This document shows positions 33,945 through 46,056 of a stretch of 64,000 bases of DNA, piece after piece. Each line of letters begins with the position of its first letter. The stretch's first letter is position 1. The notes under the pieces were generated by a model, which was not told the origin of the DNA, searched no databases, and worked only from the letters and a program-made list of their open reading frames with translations. Origin of the DNA: Marisa cornuarietis (lineage: Eukaryota; Mollusca; Gastropoda; Architaenioglossa; Ampullariidae); assembly GCA_004794655.1 (NCBI GenBank), contig SMMW01000627.1, positions 2,479,501-2,543,500 on the forward strand, read 5' to 3'. The position numbers were made by a program, and so were the translations under genes.

Positions 33945-34050
33945 GTTGTTGTCAGAATTAATATAATTTGTAAAGCGCCACGAGCCTGATCATAAGGCTG
34001 GGATATGGAGCTACATGAATAAACTTTCATTATTATTGTTATTAAATGGA
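33945..34050 (+). mobile_element. LINE 3' tail (second family)
   Basis: It reads taaagcgccacgagcctgat, cataaggctgggatatgg, then ataaactttcattattattg. The gcgcc...gagcct...aaggct hairpin followed by (ATT)n is typical of CR1/L2-type LINE 3' ends. No coding part remains. Confidence 0.6.
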
Positions 34051-36035
34051 AAATTTGGGCTTCAAATAATAGTTTCTAACGTTTGGAATCATTTTCACTT
34101 AAAATTTAGGGTTACAAAACAATCTTTTACATACAGTTGTGTCTAGAACACACCTGTCGGACGGTACACGGAATCCGCCATGTTTTTGTATGTCGCCACC
34201 ATGTCACGTGATGTCATCGAAACCCTCGGGGGAGGGGGGAGGGGGGAGGGTGGTGCCAGCGCTCAGTTTCAGTCTCCTACTGGCAGTCGTCAAAACGCTG
34301 GAATCGTGGTCCTTAAGATCGTAGCATACAGTTTCAGACCCAAGTACATCGAGGAAGAGCTGAGCGAAATGGAGAAGACTGGAGTGAGAGATTATGCAAA
34401 TGATTTTCTTGCGTGTTGATAATTTTAGTTCGTTTTCCTTCGCAAAAGAGTCCAAAAACAGGGCAACATCCTAGAATCGGGTTTCAGACACGATTGTGAG
34501 TAAACGGTTTGTTTGAAACTCGAACTTATTTTCGAAGAAACGACTTAATGTTTATAATTTCAGCTTACTTGACTTTCCCTTTAAGTAGCAAACAGGGCGT
34601 GAACAAGCTCGCCGTCCTTCGGGCATACAGTACTGACAAAACAAGACCACAAATACGATGGGGAGAACAAATAAAACTCGACTCTTTAACACCGCAAACA
34701 AACGTGAAGCCCATAAATTTGTTGTGGTTTTGTCAGGAACTAAAACAGGTGACACGAAGTATTTATACAAAACAAAACAAAAAATAAAATAAATAAAATA
34801 AAAATAAAAATAAATCGACTTGACTTGTGAACTCTCTCTCTCGATTGGCTATGTGGACATCGGGCCAGCTGTAAACCACAGTTTGAAGAAGAATGTTGAA
34901 ATAAATTAGAATGGTTTAAATAACACGGAATCTCTCTGCTTCTGAATGGTTTTCAGAAATAATATTTTATTGGGTTATCTTTGATTTTCACATTATTAAC
35001 GGATATGTGTACATTGTTCCTATATAACTACACGTGTTGTATGCATGATATGTTATCTTATGGGTATATTATATTACCTTGTGTGTAAAAGTAATACTGA
35101 CTGTGCATACATTTCGTTAGAAAAAATTAAAAAAAAAACTTAAATGCTGATATTTTCTCTAGGAAGTTCCAGTTGCCCAGCGAGGAGGGTTTCTGTATTT
35201 TTCCAATTATATTTTAATCGTAAATCATTTCTTAAATTTTCTTAGGCCTGAAAATGAAGACATTTTGAGGTTTATGTGGGAAGATGACGATTGAGCTCAG
35301 GGTCTGGGAATATTTATCTGCGTTCTATTGAGGAAATGACAAACCTGATAGAAACATTCACACCAGAAATTGTGCGCTGGAATTGATGAGGTGTCCTGGT
35401 ATGAGTGGCTTATAAAACTTTTGTTTCGGATTCTCATCTCGCATGGAAAGCCTCGAATCAACGCGTTTCTGCTTCAGAATCTTGACGCTACCCACCAACC
35501 CGAGCCACCCTCTTATTTTTGTAGGTTTTAAAAGGAGGGTGGTACTTTGGGAGAGGGGTGCATTGGAGGCCTGGCTACATGGAACTTTGGTTTTGTTGTT
35601 GAAATACTGTATACATACGATTTGCGGTTTGTATCTCTGTTGAATACAGCCACCGTTGATGCTTTGAAGAATGATAAAGGGGTGAAATAAGTAGGTTTAA
35701 TTCATTACTGGAGATGACCTCCCCAAAATCTGACCAGATACAAGCCAACGTACGTCGACATAAACAGAGATGTCATACATTTACATGATCAAGTGTACAG
35801 CCAATCGGAGAGGTGGGAGTGGATATTTATTAGACATGTGCATGTTTATTAGTGAGTGTGGACGTTTGGAGGTCTTCATATGGGAAGTCTTTTTAAAATC
35901 TGGCTTTGATCTTGGGAATTAGGTTGTTGCACTAAACCTAATTATTTAAAAATAAATTAGTAATCTCAGTGGGTAATCAAAGTTTTCAAGAATAGGCCAA
36001 GCAGTTATTGGACAAAAAGTGTCAAATTGTTAAAA
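34051..36035. other. Non-coding stretch, no gene seen
   Basis: A G-rich run lies at 34229-34252 and an (AAAT/AAAAT)n patch at about 34780-34812. No domain was recognised in the frames at 34139-34787 or 35443-35643. Confidence 0.5.
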
Positions 36036-36039
36036 CATA

Positions 36040-36112
36040 ATAGTAAAGTTGATTTATATAGCGCTTTACCCCCAGTGTCAAGAGCGGTTTACAAAATAAT
36101 AATAAAGATGTA
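36040..36112 (-). mobile_element. LINE 3'-tail fragment
   Basis: The plus strand reads taatagtaaagttgatttat, atagcgctttacccccag, then agcggtttacaaaataata. The tatagcgcttta terminal block and flanking AAT units mark the end of a minus-orientation non-LTR element. It is not clearly the same family as the copy at 43079. Confidence 0.55.
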
Positions 36113-36114
36113 GG

Positions 36115-37117
36115 CATAATAATAATGGAAGTTGTTCTCAAAGCAGAGAGTTCATTGCTTGCCCCAGTAGTTTAACTACTCATGTGGCGAAAAAGGTGAA
36201 TATCAGCATAGATGTGATCTGCCGCCTCGCCATTGCGTGGAGTCTTGAATAAATCGAGAAAGTTCGGGTTGGAAACGTAGCTGACAATTATTATGGCATT
36301 TGTATGAAAGCTCGTTTCACAATCTTTGGTGAATACCACACAAAATTTCAACGAATTCGGTGGTATTTGGAAACGTAAAATTTACAAATGGAATATTTGG
36401 TGAAACTGTAGTTTAATTTGTTTGTTGACCTATTTTTTTTTTAGTCGTTTTACTTTTGTTTGGGGAGGAAGTGGGGGAAGGGAGGTAGAGGAAGACGTAC
36501 CTTGTTGCTAATAATCCCATCATAATGCCCCTTCATGGTCACGTGAACAGTGAGCGGCAAGCTACAGTAGCCATGATGGAAGTAGACGCCTCCTTTTTTT
36601 ATTCCTTACCTCCCCACCACTCCGACCCTTGCAAGGTCAGACTCTTACAGAAATCACTTCGCTGTCAGTCTGAGGTAACAAGGGAAAAACCGTGAAATGC
36701 TTACCTGGCTAGCTTCGCGGAGGGATAAAAAGAACGCCGACAGGTAGTAAAAACAGTCTGAAGGGGGGGGGGGACACGTCAGCACGGAAGCCTTGACCCC
36801 TGACTCTTCCTTCCCTAGCCCCTCATTCTCCCCGTCTCCGCTGGCGCGTGCGGTGAGCAAGAAAAATTAAGAAGGATCCTCCGCGTCAAGTGGGTGACGT
36901 GTGCAAAGGGCTTGGGGTAGTGGAGTCTCTGGACTCGGTGGGGCGGGGGTGTTAAAGGGCTGGCAGGAACGAGAGGAGGGTAAGGGGACAATCCTGTTGT
37001 GAATGTAGAGTCAAGGAGGAGGGGAGGCGGCGAACTCTTGAGTAGCGCACGCATGCGGAAGTAATTGGGGCGCGCAAATTTTTTTTAATATATATTTCCT
37101 CCGTGTTCTGACAAATA

Positions 37118-37150
<33 letters not shown>

Positions 37151-37270
37151 GTGTTTGGTCCACTTAACAAGTCTGGCTGTTAGTTGTGCGCGCTGATCGT
37201 TCAGCAGTCTTTCATCTTTCTGTTGTTCGCTGTCAGAATGCACTTGACGTAGTGTCTGCCTTCCCCCTCG
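36115..37270. other. Non-coding stretch, G-rich and TG repeats
   Basis: A G run lies at about 36762-36773, a purine-rich segment at 36460-36500 and an interrupted (TG)n at about 37118-37155. No gene was recognised. Confidence 0.5.
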
Positions 37271-37276
37271 TGCATG

Positions 37277-38285
37277 TTCATTCATGTATTGTCAGTGTTC
37301 ATATATTGTCTGGGATCGGTCAGGTATTGTCAGTGTTCTTTTTATGCATTGTCAGTGTTCATCCACATATTGCCAATGTTCATGCATTGTCAGTGTTCAT
37401 CCATGTATTGCCAGTGTTGATCCATGCATTGTTACTGTTCATTCACGTATTGCCAGTGTTGATCCATGCATTGTTACTGTTCATTCACGTATTGCCAGTG
37501 TTCATCCATGCATTGTTACTGTTCATCCACGTATTGCCAGTGTTCATCCATGCATTGTTACTGTTCATTCACGTATTGCCAGTGTTCATCCATGCATTGT
37601 TACTGTTCATCCACGTATTGCCAGTGTTCATCCATGCATTGTTACTGTTTATTCACGTATTGCCAGTGTTGATCCATGCATTGTTACTGTTCATCCACGT
37701 ATTGCCAGTGTTCATCCATGCATTGTTACTGTTTATTCACGTATTGCCAGTGTTCATCCATGCATTGTTACTGTTCATTCACGTATTGCCAGTGTTCATC
37801 CATGCATTGTTACTGTTCATCCACGTATTGCCAGTGTTCATCCATGCATTGTTACTGTTTATTCACGTATTGCCAGTGTTCATCCATGCATTGTTACTGT
37901 TCATCCACGTATTGCCAGTGTTCATCCATGCATTGTTACTGTTCATCCACGTATTGCCAGTGTTCATCCATGCATTGTTACTGTTTATTCACGTATTGCC
38001 AGTGTTCATCCATGCATTGTTACTGTTCATTCACGTATTGCCAGTGTTCATCCATGCATTGTTACTGTTCATCCACGTATTGCCAGTGTTCATCCATGCA
38101 TTGTTACTGTTTATTCACGTATTGCCAGTGTTCATCCATGCATTGTTACTGTTCATTCACGTATTGCCAGTGTTCATCCATGCATTGTTACTGTTCATTC
38201 ACGGATTGCCAGTGTTCATCCATGCATTGTTACTGTTTATTCACGCATTGTTAGTGTTCATTCACATTTTGTCAGTGGTCATTCG
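37277..38285 (+). repeat. 42-bp minisatellite (dimer of 21 bp), about 20 regular units
   Basis: The consensus unit is two 21-mers, ttcatccatgcattgttactg and ttcatccacgtattgccagtg (given here in parts). The block ccatgcattg recurs from 37422 to 38220, a distance of exactly 19 x 42, so the core has no net indel. Units differ only by single substitutions (ttcat or ttgat, tcatcc or ttattc). The flanks at 37277-37420 and 38240-38285 are degenerate 21-mers. Because 42 is a multiple of three, long frames exist (395 and 351 codons). They reflect the repeat and not a gene. Confidence 0.95.
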
Positions 38286-38289
38286 TGTA

Positions 38290-40535
38290 TCGTCAACATC
38301 GCTTTTATATCACTTGCTGTCAGAGTTCAGCTCAAATAATGTCGATGCTCGCGTCGTCTATTGTCATCACTGATGACAGGTTTATCTCATCAAGTGTTTG
38401 TGTATATGTTCAGTACTGTCTGTGTGCATATTATTTTACTCTCATTCAATGTTCATATTATCATGCCTTGTGTTTATGTCCTTAGTGTGTTCACATTATG
38501 TGTTGTTTGTGTTTATGTTCTTACTGTGTTCACATTACGTATTGCTTGAGTTTATATTCTGTCGGTATCATATCAGGGTTCATGTCAGTGTATACTGGTA
38601 TAGAATAAGCGTATAGATTGTAGACTGTAATGAAGCACGTGCTAGTATTTAATGTTGGCACGGTGTAAACATAGGCTGGGGTAGAGAAGACCTTGGTGTA
38701 AAGATGTGCAGAGTATAGACTTACCTTCACGCCATGTACTGTTAGTGTTTTCAAGTCAGTATACTCTGGTATAGAATACAAACTGGTATAGGGTACAAGC
38801 CAGTTTGTAGAATGGTAGGAAGTAAATCTGACTAGCGATTGGTATCAAGCACAGGTTGATGTAAACTGTAGGCTGCTATAGAGTGTAGGATGGTAACAAG
38901 TATCAGCTGCTATAAGGTGCACGATGACATAAATTGTAATCTGGTATACACTGTTGAAACCAAGATGCACCATCAAGCATATTCAAGCAAGACCCCTCAA
39001 CAGCTAATCGCACAGACGCACGGACCATAACCAGTAGCAGCTGGGGTCAGGAAGAGACATAACCTTACAATCACACCACGTGATCAGTATCGCTCCCATC
39101 CAAAAAAAGACCCAGGATGCACTTTCTGCAACTTTCTTTCTCCCCATCGCCCACCTCCATGTACTGTGTGTAGCACGAAAGAAAGAAGAGCGCGCGTGCT
39201 TTAAAGCTTGTGCAAACTTTGCTGGGACACATATGGAAAGCCACTTTAACAGCAAGCCTCGAACGTACTCCCTGTGAGGTCGGTTATTCAAGGCATGGAG
39301 GCGGGTTATCTGTGTATGCACGATCAGGGTTTTAAGGTTATCAGCTCGCGGTCTCTAAAGGCAATCGACAGACTTATGAAGTGGCCGCCGGATTGCCAGC
39401 AAACAGTTAGGGGCACCACCAAGGGGAGAGCACCAGGGAGCCAGGCGCCGCTACTCTGATATGACCATCTCCAGCCGCAGAGACGTCGGTGTGGCGATAG
39501 CCGGGGGGGGGGGGGTGTCCCAGTCTAGTACGTCTGCTTTGTAAAGTTTTAAAGACAATGTGAGGTTTTAATAGAAAGCAGAATGACTAGACTAGACAAC
39601 GTGCTCACACGAATATACCACACCACACCACACGCACAAACACACACACAGGCACCACACCAACACACCACACCACGCACGCAGTGCACAGAACAACACG
39701 GGAATGAGGGAGGAGGAGCGAGAGATTAAACAGCAACAGGGGCTGAAGAAGGGGGAAAAAACAAAGGTAGATTAAAAAGAGGGAGCGATGGTCACGGTTG
39801 GTTGCAAAAATACTTTAACTGAAGTGGAAAAAGAACTAGAGAAAAAAAGATGGAGTAGAAAGATAGAGGCAGATGAAAGTGGAGCAAATATTTTGCTTAC
39901 TCTTGCAGTACAGTGCAAAGCCCTTTTAAGGTCTAGAGTTCAGGGGTCAGATGCACTACGCATTTCTAATATTAAACGCTTTCAGGCCTTAAATCTATTT
40001 ACATAACCAGTTTATAAAAACAAATTTCACACCATTTTGAAACGCTTTTTTTGGGTAACTTAAAGTATTTTAAACAAGCTAAAACTTTTTAAGCCGGACT
40101 TTCGTTCCCATCAGCACACAATTTCGTACCCGCTTGTTCAACGAGTGTAAATGGCATTTAAAAAAAAAATGTTTCTAAATTTACTACGCCCCAGGCTTGT
40201 GTTTATCACAGAATGAAAAAAAAGAGTCTCAAGAGAGACAGATGCGAGAGAGGGCTAAAGAACCGAGCGCCAGTCTTGACACGCTGAGCAGTACTCAGTG
40301 TAGCCGACATCGTTGGGCTTAAAAGAGGTGAGAGATCTGCCTGCAACAGATGAACTGTTAGACATTAATGTCTTTTTAAAGCATTCATCGAGCTGGAGAA
40401 AGGAAAAAAAACCCCAATCTGTTGAGATATAAAAATAACAAAATAGACCCGTTAAAATTAATACTAATTTTTCTTTTTATTACGTCACTGCACCGTTACT
40501 TTCATCGGCGCGTCTGTTGCATAACGAATAAAAGT
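38290..40535. other. Non-coding stretch, weak degenerate repeats
   Basis: 38290-38620 continues with loose 'ttatgt/gttcat' sequence like a decayed edge of the minisatellite. 38600-38960 has recurrent 'ggtatagaata / gtgtaga' phrases. A CCACA-rich patch lies at 39618-39685 and a G run at 39504-39515. No gene was seen. Confidence 0.45.
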
Positions 40536-40538
40536 GAT

Positions 40539-40540
<2 letters not shown>

Positions 40541-40593
<53 letters not shown>
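40541..40593 (+). repeat. (CA)n microsatellite
   Basis: About 26 perfect AC units. Confidence 0.97.
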
Positions 40594-40594
<1 letters not shown>

Positions 40595-40595
<1 letters not shown>

Positions 40596-41865
40596 GTTAA
40601 CACTTAAATAGTAGAAAACATTTACTCACAGAGCGGACATCATAATTATGTACAAGATTTACAGGACGGTCTTAACCTGTTCGCCATCGTGTTCAACACA
40701 ACAACCATGGGAGCAACACTATCACTTAATTAAATCCCAGACACACATTTCGCGGGGAATAGATTATATCACAGTCCATATTAGTGATAACATCATTTTG
40801 ACTAACTCTGTCAGTAATAGAGAGCGAAAGAAGGAAAAAAAAAAGGAAGAAGGGCGGAGAAAGAGATGGAACACAAAAATATGGATTTTACTTCATTTGA
40901 CCTACAGGGAAACTTTTATAAAAACCTGTTTAACGAGCACTGGAAGTCTGCCTCATATTTTATTGAGCGATACTTCAATTTGTGTATTGTACACAAGCAA
41001 GGTTAAAAGAGTAAGGAAATGAGGTTAGTGAGTCATTTTGTACAAAATATGTATATATATATATGTTTATTATATCTTTTTCTCATCCTGTCTTGTTTTT
41101 GGTTAACATTTTTAGTGTATTAAATAATGTGAAATAAATATTTTGTTGAGTAGACATAAATGTGAGTAACATTAACTATGAGACAGTTTATAAATATGTG
41201 TGTGTGTGTATATGTATGTGTGAGAACGAGAGAGAGAGAGAGAAATGGGAGAGACACAAAGAAGAGGGGAAAAGAAAAATGTGCCTGCCAGATTATAGAT
41301 GATTAAACAGTAGAGTTAGGTGGATCCCAAACGAAGATCAAGAAAGATTTAGACGGGAACACTTACTTTTTTCCTGCGCTGTTTCGGCTGGGGCCCTGAT
41401 AAAACATTCGCTTAGTTTTTATGGTCGAGTGTCGTGAGTGCCTTGGTGACAGACTTTTTTTTTAAAAAGTCCAGTCGGACAGATTTGCACATGTGAATTG
41501 TTAGATAATCTGGCAGGATTAGAATGTCGGGTAGTGTTTTGAAATGAGTTTTAGCGGGGTGCTTAGCAGGTAGAATTTGTGCCGACAGGTGAAAGGGAGA
41601 AGAAAGTGGTCTTTGATGTGTGTTTGCTGACGATGAGTCATTCCGTGACCACAGGATGAGAACCGTTTGGATTGTAAGGTGCAGGTTGGACAGGAATTTG
41701 ACACGGAACACTTTCTGTACCACCGCCTTCCTGCAGCATTTCTGTCTCCATCTTCTTTTATTCTTTTGTGCATCAGTCTGTGTCCAAACCTTGCAGCACT
41801 AGTTTTTTTAATTTATTTTGGGCTTTACATGGACGTAAAGACTGTATTACCTGTCCTACAACCCA
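40595..41865. other. Non-coding stretch, no gene seen
   Basis: Short (TA)n at 41050-41064, TG at 41196-41222 and (GA)n at 41228-41244. The frames at 41412-41802 overlap in conflict. Confidence 0.5.
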
Positions 41866-41869
41866 CCCC

Positions 41870-41955
41870 GAAATGGTCACCTGTTGCAGGGCTGGCCTAC
41901 CCGTGATAAATCCTCAGCTGCTGACGTCGGCATAAAGCATAACAACCAGCAACAT
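41870..41955 (+). mobile_element. SINE family 2, 3'-half fragment
   Basis: It reads acctgttgcagggctggcct, acccgtgataaatcctcagc, tgctgacgtcggcataaagc. It parallels the reference copy (atctgtttacagggccggct, gccgtgatatagccttagtt, gctggctcggcgtaaaac) in order. Confidence 0.6.
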
Positions 41956-41959
41956 GGCA

Positions 41960-43075
41960 CCGGCCACGTGATGGCATGAACCTCAGATACGAATGGTCGT
42001 CTACAAATTTTTGTTCTTTCAGTTTTGTGAGTGATCTATGATCTTGCTGGTTGTTCTCTTTCTATTTTTTTCCTCTCTCTCTTCCTTTGTGCCACAGAGG
42101 TACGAGTTTAGTTTTTTGTGATATTCTCCCCAAAAATGTGTCCACTTAAGAAGGTCTTTACTTAAAGTAGAAAATAAAGGTGGGTTACCATCAACAATCA
42201 TGTTAAGCGTTGTTACCAAAGCATGCAAGCATGTCCTCCTGGTCTTGGCAGCTACAGCCATCTGTCTCCAACTTCTCTTTTAATTTCTCCCAGGTTTCTT
42301 TTTTCTCTGGCTGGCTTTTGAAACTCAGTTTATTTCTGAGGGCATGTATATTGTTGAAATGGCACGATGACCTGGACATTGAGAAGACTCGTCGTGTGTC
42401 TGTCTGTCGCTCGGGGAAACACGCAGGGGGCTGCGGTATGTGCAGAAGTAGTTTATGAAAGTGTCACCAGTCTTCGGGGACTTTTTATATTTCTCTCAAA
42501 CTTTATATGGTGGCGAGGTGTCGGAGATATCACGCAGGCTTAGCGTGGAATATTTTAAATGCCTGTTATTAATTTGTCATCAACAACAGCCAAACCATTT
42601 TTCATGTTCTTGTTTTAGTTTCTTCTTTGTTGCTGTGTCTATTCTTGTTTTTTTTATTTTGTGCTGTTGTTATTGTTTTGTTTCTGTTTCTTATTGGTGT
42701 TTATGTTTTCATTTCATATCGTTTTCATTATCTTTTTTCTTTTTGGTTTTGTTTGTTATTGGTTTTCTTTCTTATTTGTTGTTTCTTTATGTTGTTTTTT
42801 ATTGTTATGTTTTAGATTTTGTTGTCTTTTTGCTATGTTTCTAGGCTGCATTGGGGTTTTTTGTCTAGTTCTTATTGTTACATTTTTTCTTGTTTTTTTG
42901 CTTAACTTTTGGTTTTTTAATTGTTGTTTTTGTTTTTTTCTTGTTTTATTATTTTCTTTTTGTTATGTTTCTTATAAAAGTCCTCGTTTTCTTGAAATGT
43001 TTAACTGAAAAAGTAATACAGACCCGTCACGCTAAAGAAGGGGACGGCATTCTGATAAACTGCGGAAAACGATGA
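41960..43075. other. Non-coding stretch, T-rich segment
   Basis: 42600-42990 is strongly T-rich with recurrent tttttgtt/ttcttg phrases, giving hydrophobic pseudo-frames (129 and 115 codons) without family similarity. The membrane-like look comes from T-rich codons. Confidence 0.55.
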
Positions 43076-43078
43076 TTA

Positions 43079-43121
<43 letters not shown>

Positions 43122-43805
43122 GTGAAGATTTTTATAGCGCATATTCACACTCATAGAGAGCATGCTCTTAGCGCTTAAAACGAGGAAGAGACGTGGACTA
43201 AGTAGATACAGAACAAAGGGGACGAAAGAAAACGACAGTACTGACGAAACAGAAAACAAAAGGCATCAAGTAACAGGAACAGAGAAATATAGTGATTCTG
43301 CGAGAAAGATGGGTAAAGTAGCAAGAGGGAAGGGGGGAAGGGTAAGAAGGACGAGCATTGTGTGGACTGTTAGGAGTAATGCTCAAGGAAGAGGTGCGTT
43401 TTCAGTGCAGATTTGAAAGATTCAGTTGTAGGAAGGTGGCGGATATGGAAAGGAAGAGAGTTCCATTGTTTTGCAGCACAGTAGCCAAATGTCCTGTGAC
43501 CATATGTTGTTGTTCTGGTGACAGGAACAGTTAGGATACGGTCGTCAGACGAAGAGCGTAGTTGTCTGGACGGAGAGTAAGGGATGAGAAGTTCAGAGAA
43601 ATAGTCAGGACAGGAGCCAGCAAAGAAATTAAAACACAGCACAGACAGTTTGTACTGAATGCGAGAACGGATGGGTAGCCAGTGTAGAAAACGAAGGAGA
43701 GGAGTGACATGGTCCCGTTTCCTTGCTCTAAGCACCAGACGCGCAGCAGAGTTCTGTCCTCTCTGGAGTCTCTGAATGAGGTAGTCAGGGCAGCCATGAT
43801 TTCAT
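43079..43805 (-). pseudogene. 5'-truncated LINE: reverse transcriptase C-terminal end and 3' UTR
   Basis: Read on the minus strand from about 43800, the element starts inside the reverse-transcriptase C-terminal region: CPDYLIQRLQRGQNSAARL, then HVTPLLRFLHWLPIRSRIQYK. The latter is the signature block of CR1/L2/Jockey-type elements. Next come YGHRTFGYCAAKQWNSLP and ESFKSALKTHLFLEHY, and a stop near 43370. The 3' UTR of about 290 bp follows, ending agcgcta(t)aaaaatc and an (ATT)n tail (plus strand (AAT)n, 43079-43122). About 140 codons remain open in one frame, so the insertion is not very old. It lacks the catalytic domain. Confidence 0.92.
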
Positions 43806-44995
43806 GATTTCCATGATTTCAGTCATTTAAGTTTAAGTAAAACAGTTATGTTATTTTTTTCCACAACCTATCAGTTTAATCCTTTTAACAATTTCCTGTA
43901 CCTTTAAGCTGTCCTTTACAGCGTCGGAAGAACAGATCCCGTCAAAGGCACAGGTTTGAAAAAAAGTCGTTTACCAAGATTAAGGTCGATTATAGGTTCT
44001 TCCACATTCTTGTCAAACCCAGAACAGGCATGTTTTTGTATCATTTCTCGGTGGCAACGCCTGCCGCAACAAGCGGCACCAGTTCATCTCCGTCACGTGA
44101 TACCAACGTAGCTGCGCCGTGAAGTGTTTGTCAAGTCGCCCACCGTCAATGGCTTTGCAACAGGGCGCTGGAATACCGGCGTAAGAATGCCCCCAGCCAC
44201 CCCTTTCTCCAAATATATTCACGCCATCCTCCTCTTGGAATCTTGGAAATCCGACCCCGTGCTTTGATACTTTAACACCACGCCCAACTTTTAAAAAAAG
44301 GGGTATTCATACGGCTGTTCTCCTACTCTTGCTTCGTACATAAAGAAATAATGACGAAGCGGTTTTTCTAGTTTGTGTAATTTTCAGCCATCAATGAAAG
44401 CGGGAAACCGCATAGGGGTAAAGCCTGACTTCTGCCTTTCTCTTTTCTCTGCATGCGTCACCCCCTCCTTTAACCTCCCGTGCACCTCCTGTCGCTAAAT
44501 CCGAAATGTGTTAGGGAAGGGAGGTAATGAGGTATGAAAGGGGACATAAGGCACATTCGCGCAGGCACGGCACTAATCTTGTGTGAAAATAAGGAACAAA
44601 TTAAACATACGGGAGACAAGGTTTTTATGAAAATGATGGGGGAAAAAAGGTTAAAGGCTAACTCTAGTCAAACTCGAAATTAAACTCCTAGTTGCCGGGA
44701 AGTTAACTGAACACAGACAAGTGCATGTAAATTAGTTTTCATTATTTTTTTTTCTGGGGATTTGGGCAGGAGTCGTCGGTGATCGGGAGCGGAAAAAGGG
44801 TCACTTGGTCACAAAGTGGGATGGACGAACAGGTGTGTGTTTAAAGGTTAAACAGAGATAAACCAGGCTCTGCTGACAGGTTACAATTTAATCTAATACA
44901 CCCAATAGTTTGTCACAAAAATGTATTGTGATTTTACCCTTGTGTTTGTGTGAGTATGTAATAACTAGATGGAGAATGAGATATTGATTGACCTT
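43806..44995. other. Non-coding stretch, one MITE-like end
   Basis: At 44651-44667 ttaaaggctaactctag resembles the ends of the possible MITE at 53885-54291. No partner end was found. No gene was recognised. Confidence 0.45.
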
Positions 44996-44999
44996 ATTT

Positions 45000-45300
45000 C
45001 CTTACTCCTAACACAGTCCACACAATGCTCGTCCTTCTTACCCTCCCCCCTTCTGCTCTTGCTAATTTTCTACCATCTTTATCTGCAGAATCCCTATATT
45101 TTCTATGTTCTGTTACTTGGTGTCTTTTTGTATTTTCCATCTTTGTTTTCTGTTTGTTGTCAGTACTGTCGTTTATTCTTCCGCCCCTCGTGTTCTATCC
45201 ATGTAGTCCATGTCTCTTCCTTGTTTTAAGCGCTAAGAGCATGCTCTCTATGAGTGTGAATATGCGATATAAAAAATTTTCATTTATTATTATTATTTCT
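45000..45300 (+). mobile_element. LINE 3' UTR copy, opposite orientation to 43079-43805
   Basis: From ttactcctaacacagtccac and acaatgctcgtccttcttac to ttttaagcgctaagagcatg, ctctctatgagtgtgaatat and an (ATT)n tail. It aligns along its length with the reverse complement of 43079-43388. It is truncated just at the stop codon, so only the 3' UTR remains. The two copies sit about 1.2 kb apart with their tails outward. Confidence 0.9.
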
Positions 45301-45304
45301 CGGT

Positions 45305-45975
45305 TGAGACTTCCTAGCATCGTTCCTAAACGCAGGCGAGACTTGCAATGTTCTATCTGGCAAACTTAGCAAAGTTGTTGTCAGATAATTATCGTGTAAT
45401 GAAACTAAACTTAATCGTTGGATATCAGTTTTGCTCTCGGGTTGCGCTTTAAAGCTACAGATCAGTGGCAGTAGACAGCACAAAGCCTCATTGATATGTG
45501 GTCCTGACACATGACAAACCTCGCACAGCTTAAAAAAATAACTTGTGTCTGATTTATTATTGTTATGCACATGTGGGACGACCTTGGAGGGGTGGGAGAG
45601 AGAGAGAGAGATGAATGTGAATAATATAGAAACCATCCCTTCCTGCTTGCCTACTTAAATTCTGGCATTTGTTACTATTTTCACTTCTTCCATGGCGAAT
45701 GTGACAGGTAACACAAGGAAAACGGGTGGTGTTTGTCACGTATGCCCCTCATGTAGCATTTTATTTTTTTGTTTTGTTACCGTTGCTAGTTTGTATGCCA
45801 TACTGTTTATTAGTTTCGTAATACTTGTTTTTTTTATTTAACTTTCTCTTCATATCAGCGCACACATCGTGGATAGCATGTATGAGGTACAGCGATGTAT
45901 GAAGAGAACTGGAGAAAAATTTTAATGTTTTCTAAAACCGATATTTCATCAGATTCGAGTAGTCGCCAGATGTAG
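45305..45975. other. Non-coding stretch, no gene seen
   Basis: Short (GA)n at 45597-45611. No recognised features. Confidence 0.5.
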
Positions 45976-45977
45976 TG

Positions 45978-45978
<1 letters not shown>

Positions 45979-46051
<73 letters not shown>
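45979..46051 (+). repeat. (CA)n microsatellite
   Basis: About 36 perfect AC units, the longest perfect CA run in the window. Confidence 0.97.

Positions 46052-46054
<3 letters not shown>

Positions 46055-46056
<2 letters not shown>

Noticed and set aside
33285..34594. ttaaagggaaag and its reverse complement 1.3 kb apart, as possible transposon ends
   Set aside because: Only 12 bases agree and the flanks do not. Such pairs are expected by chance in a window of this size.
37186..38373. 395-codon open frame with a 14-residue hydrophobic repeat
   Set aside because: It is the translation of the 42-bp minisatellite. A second long frame (351 codons) is also open, and there is no independent domain or exon signal.
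42455..43008. Hydrophobic frames that look like membrane segments
   Set aside because: The segment is T-rich low-complexity sequence. Phe/Leu/Cys codons follow from composition.
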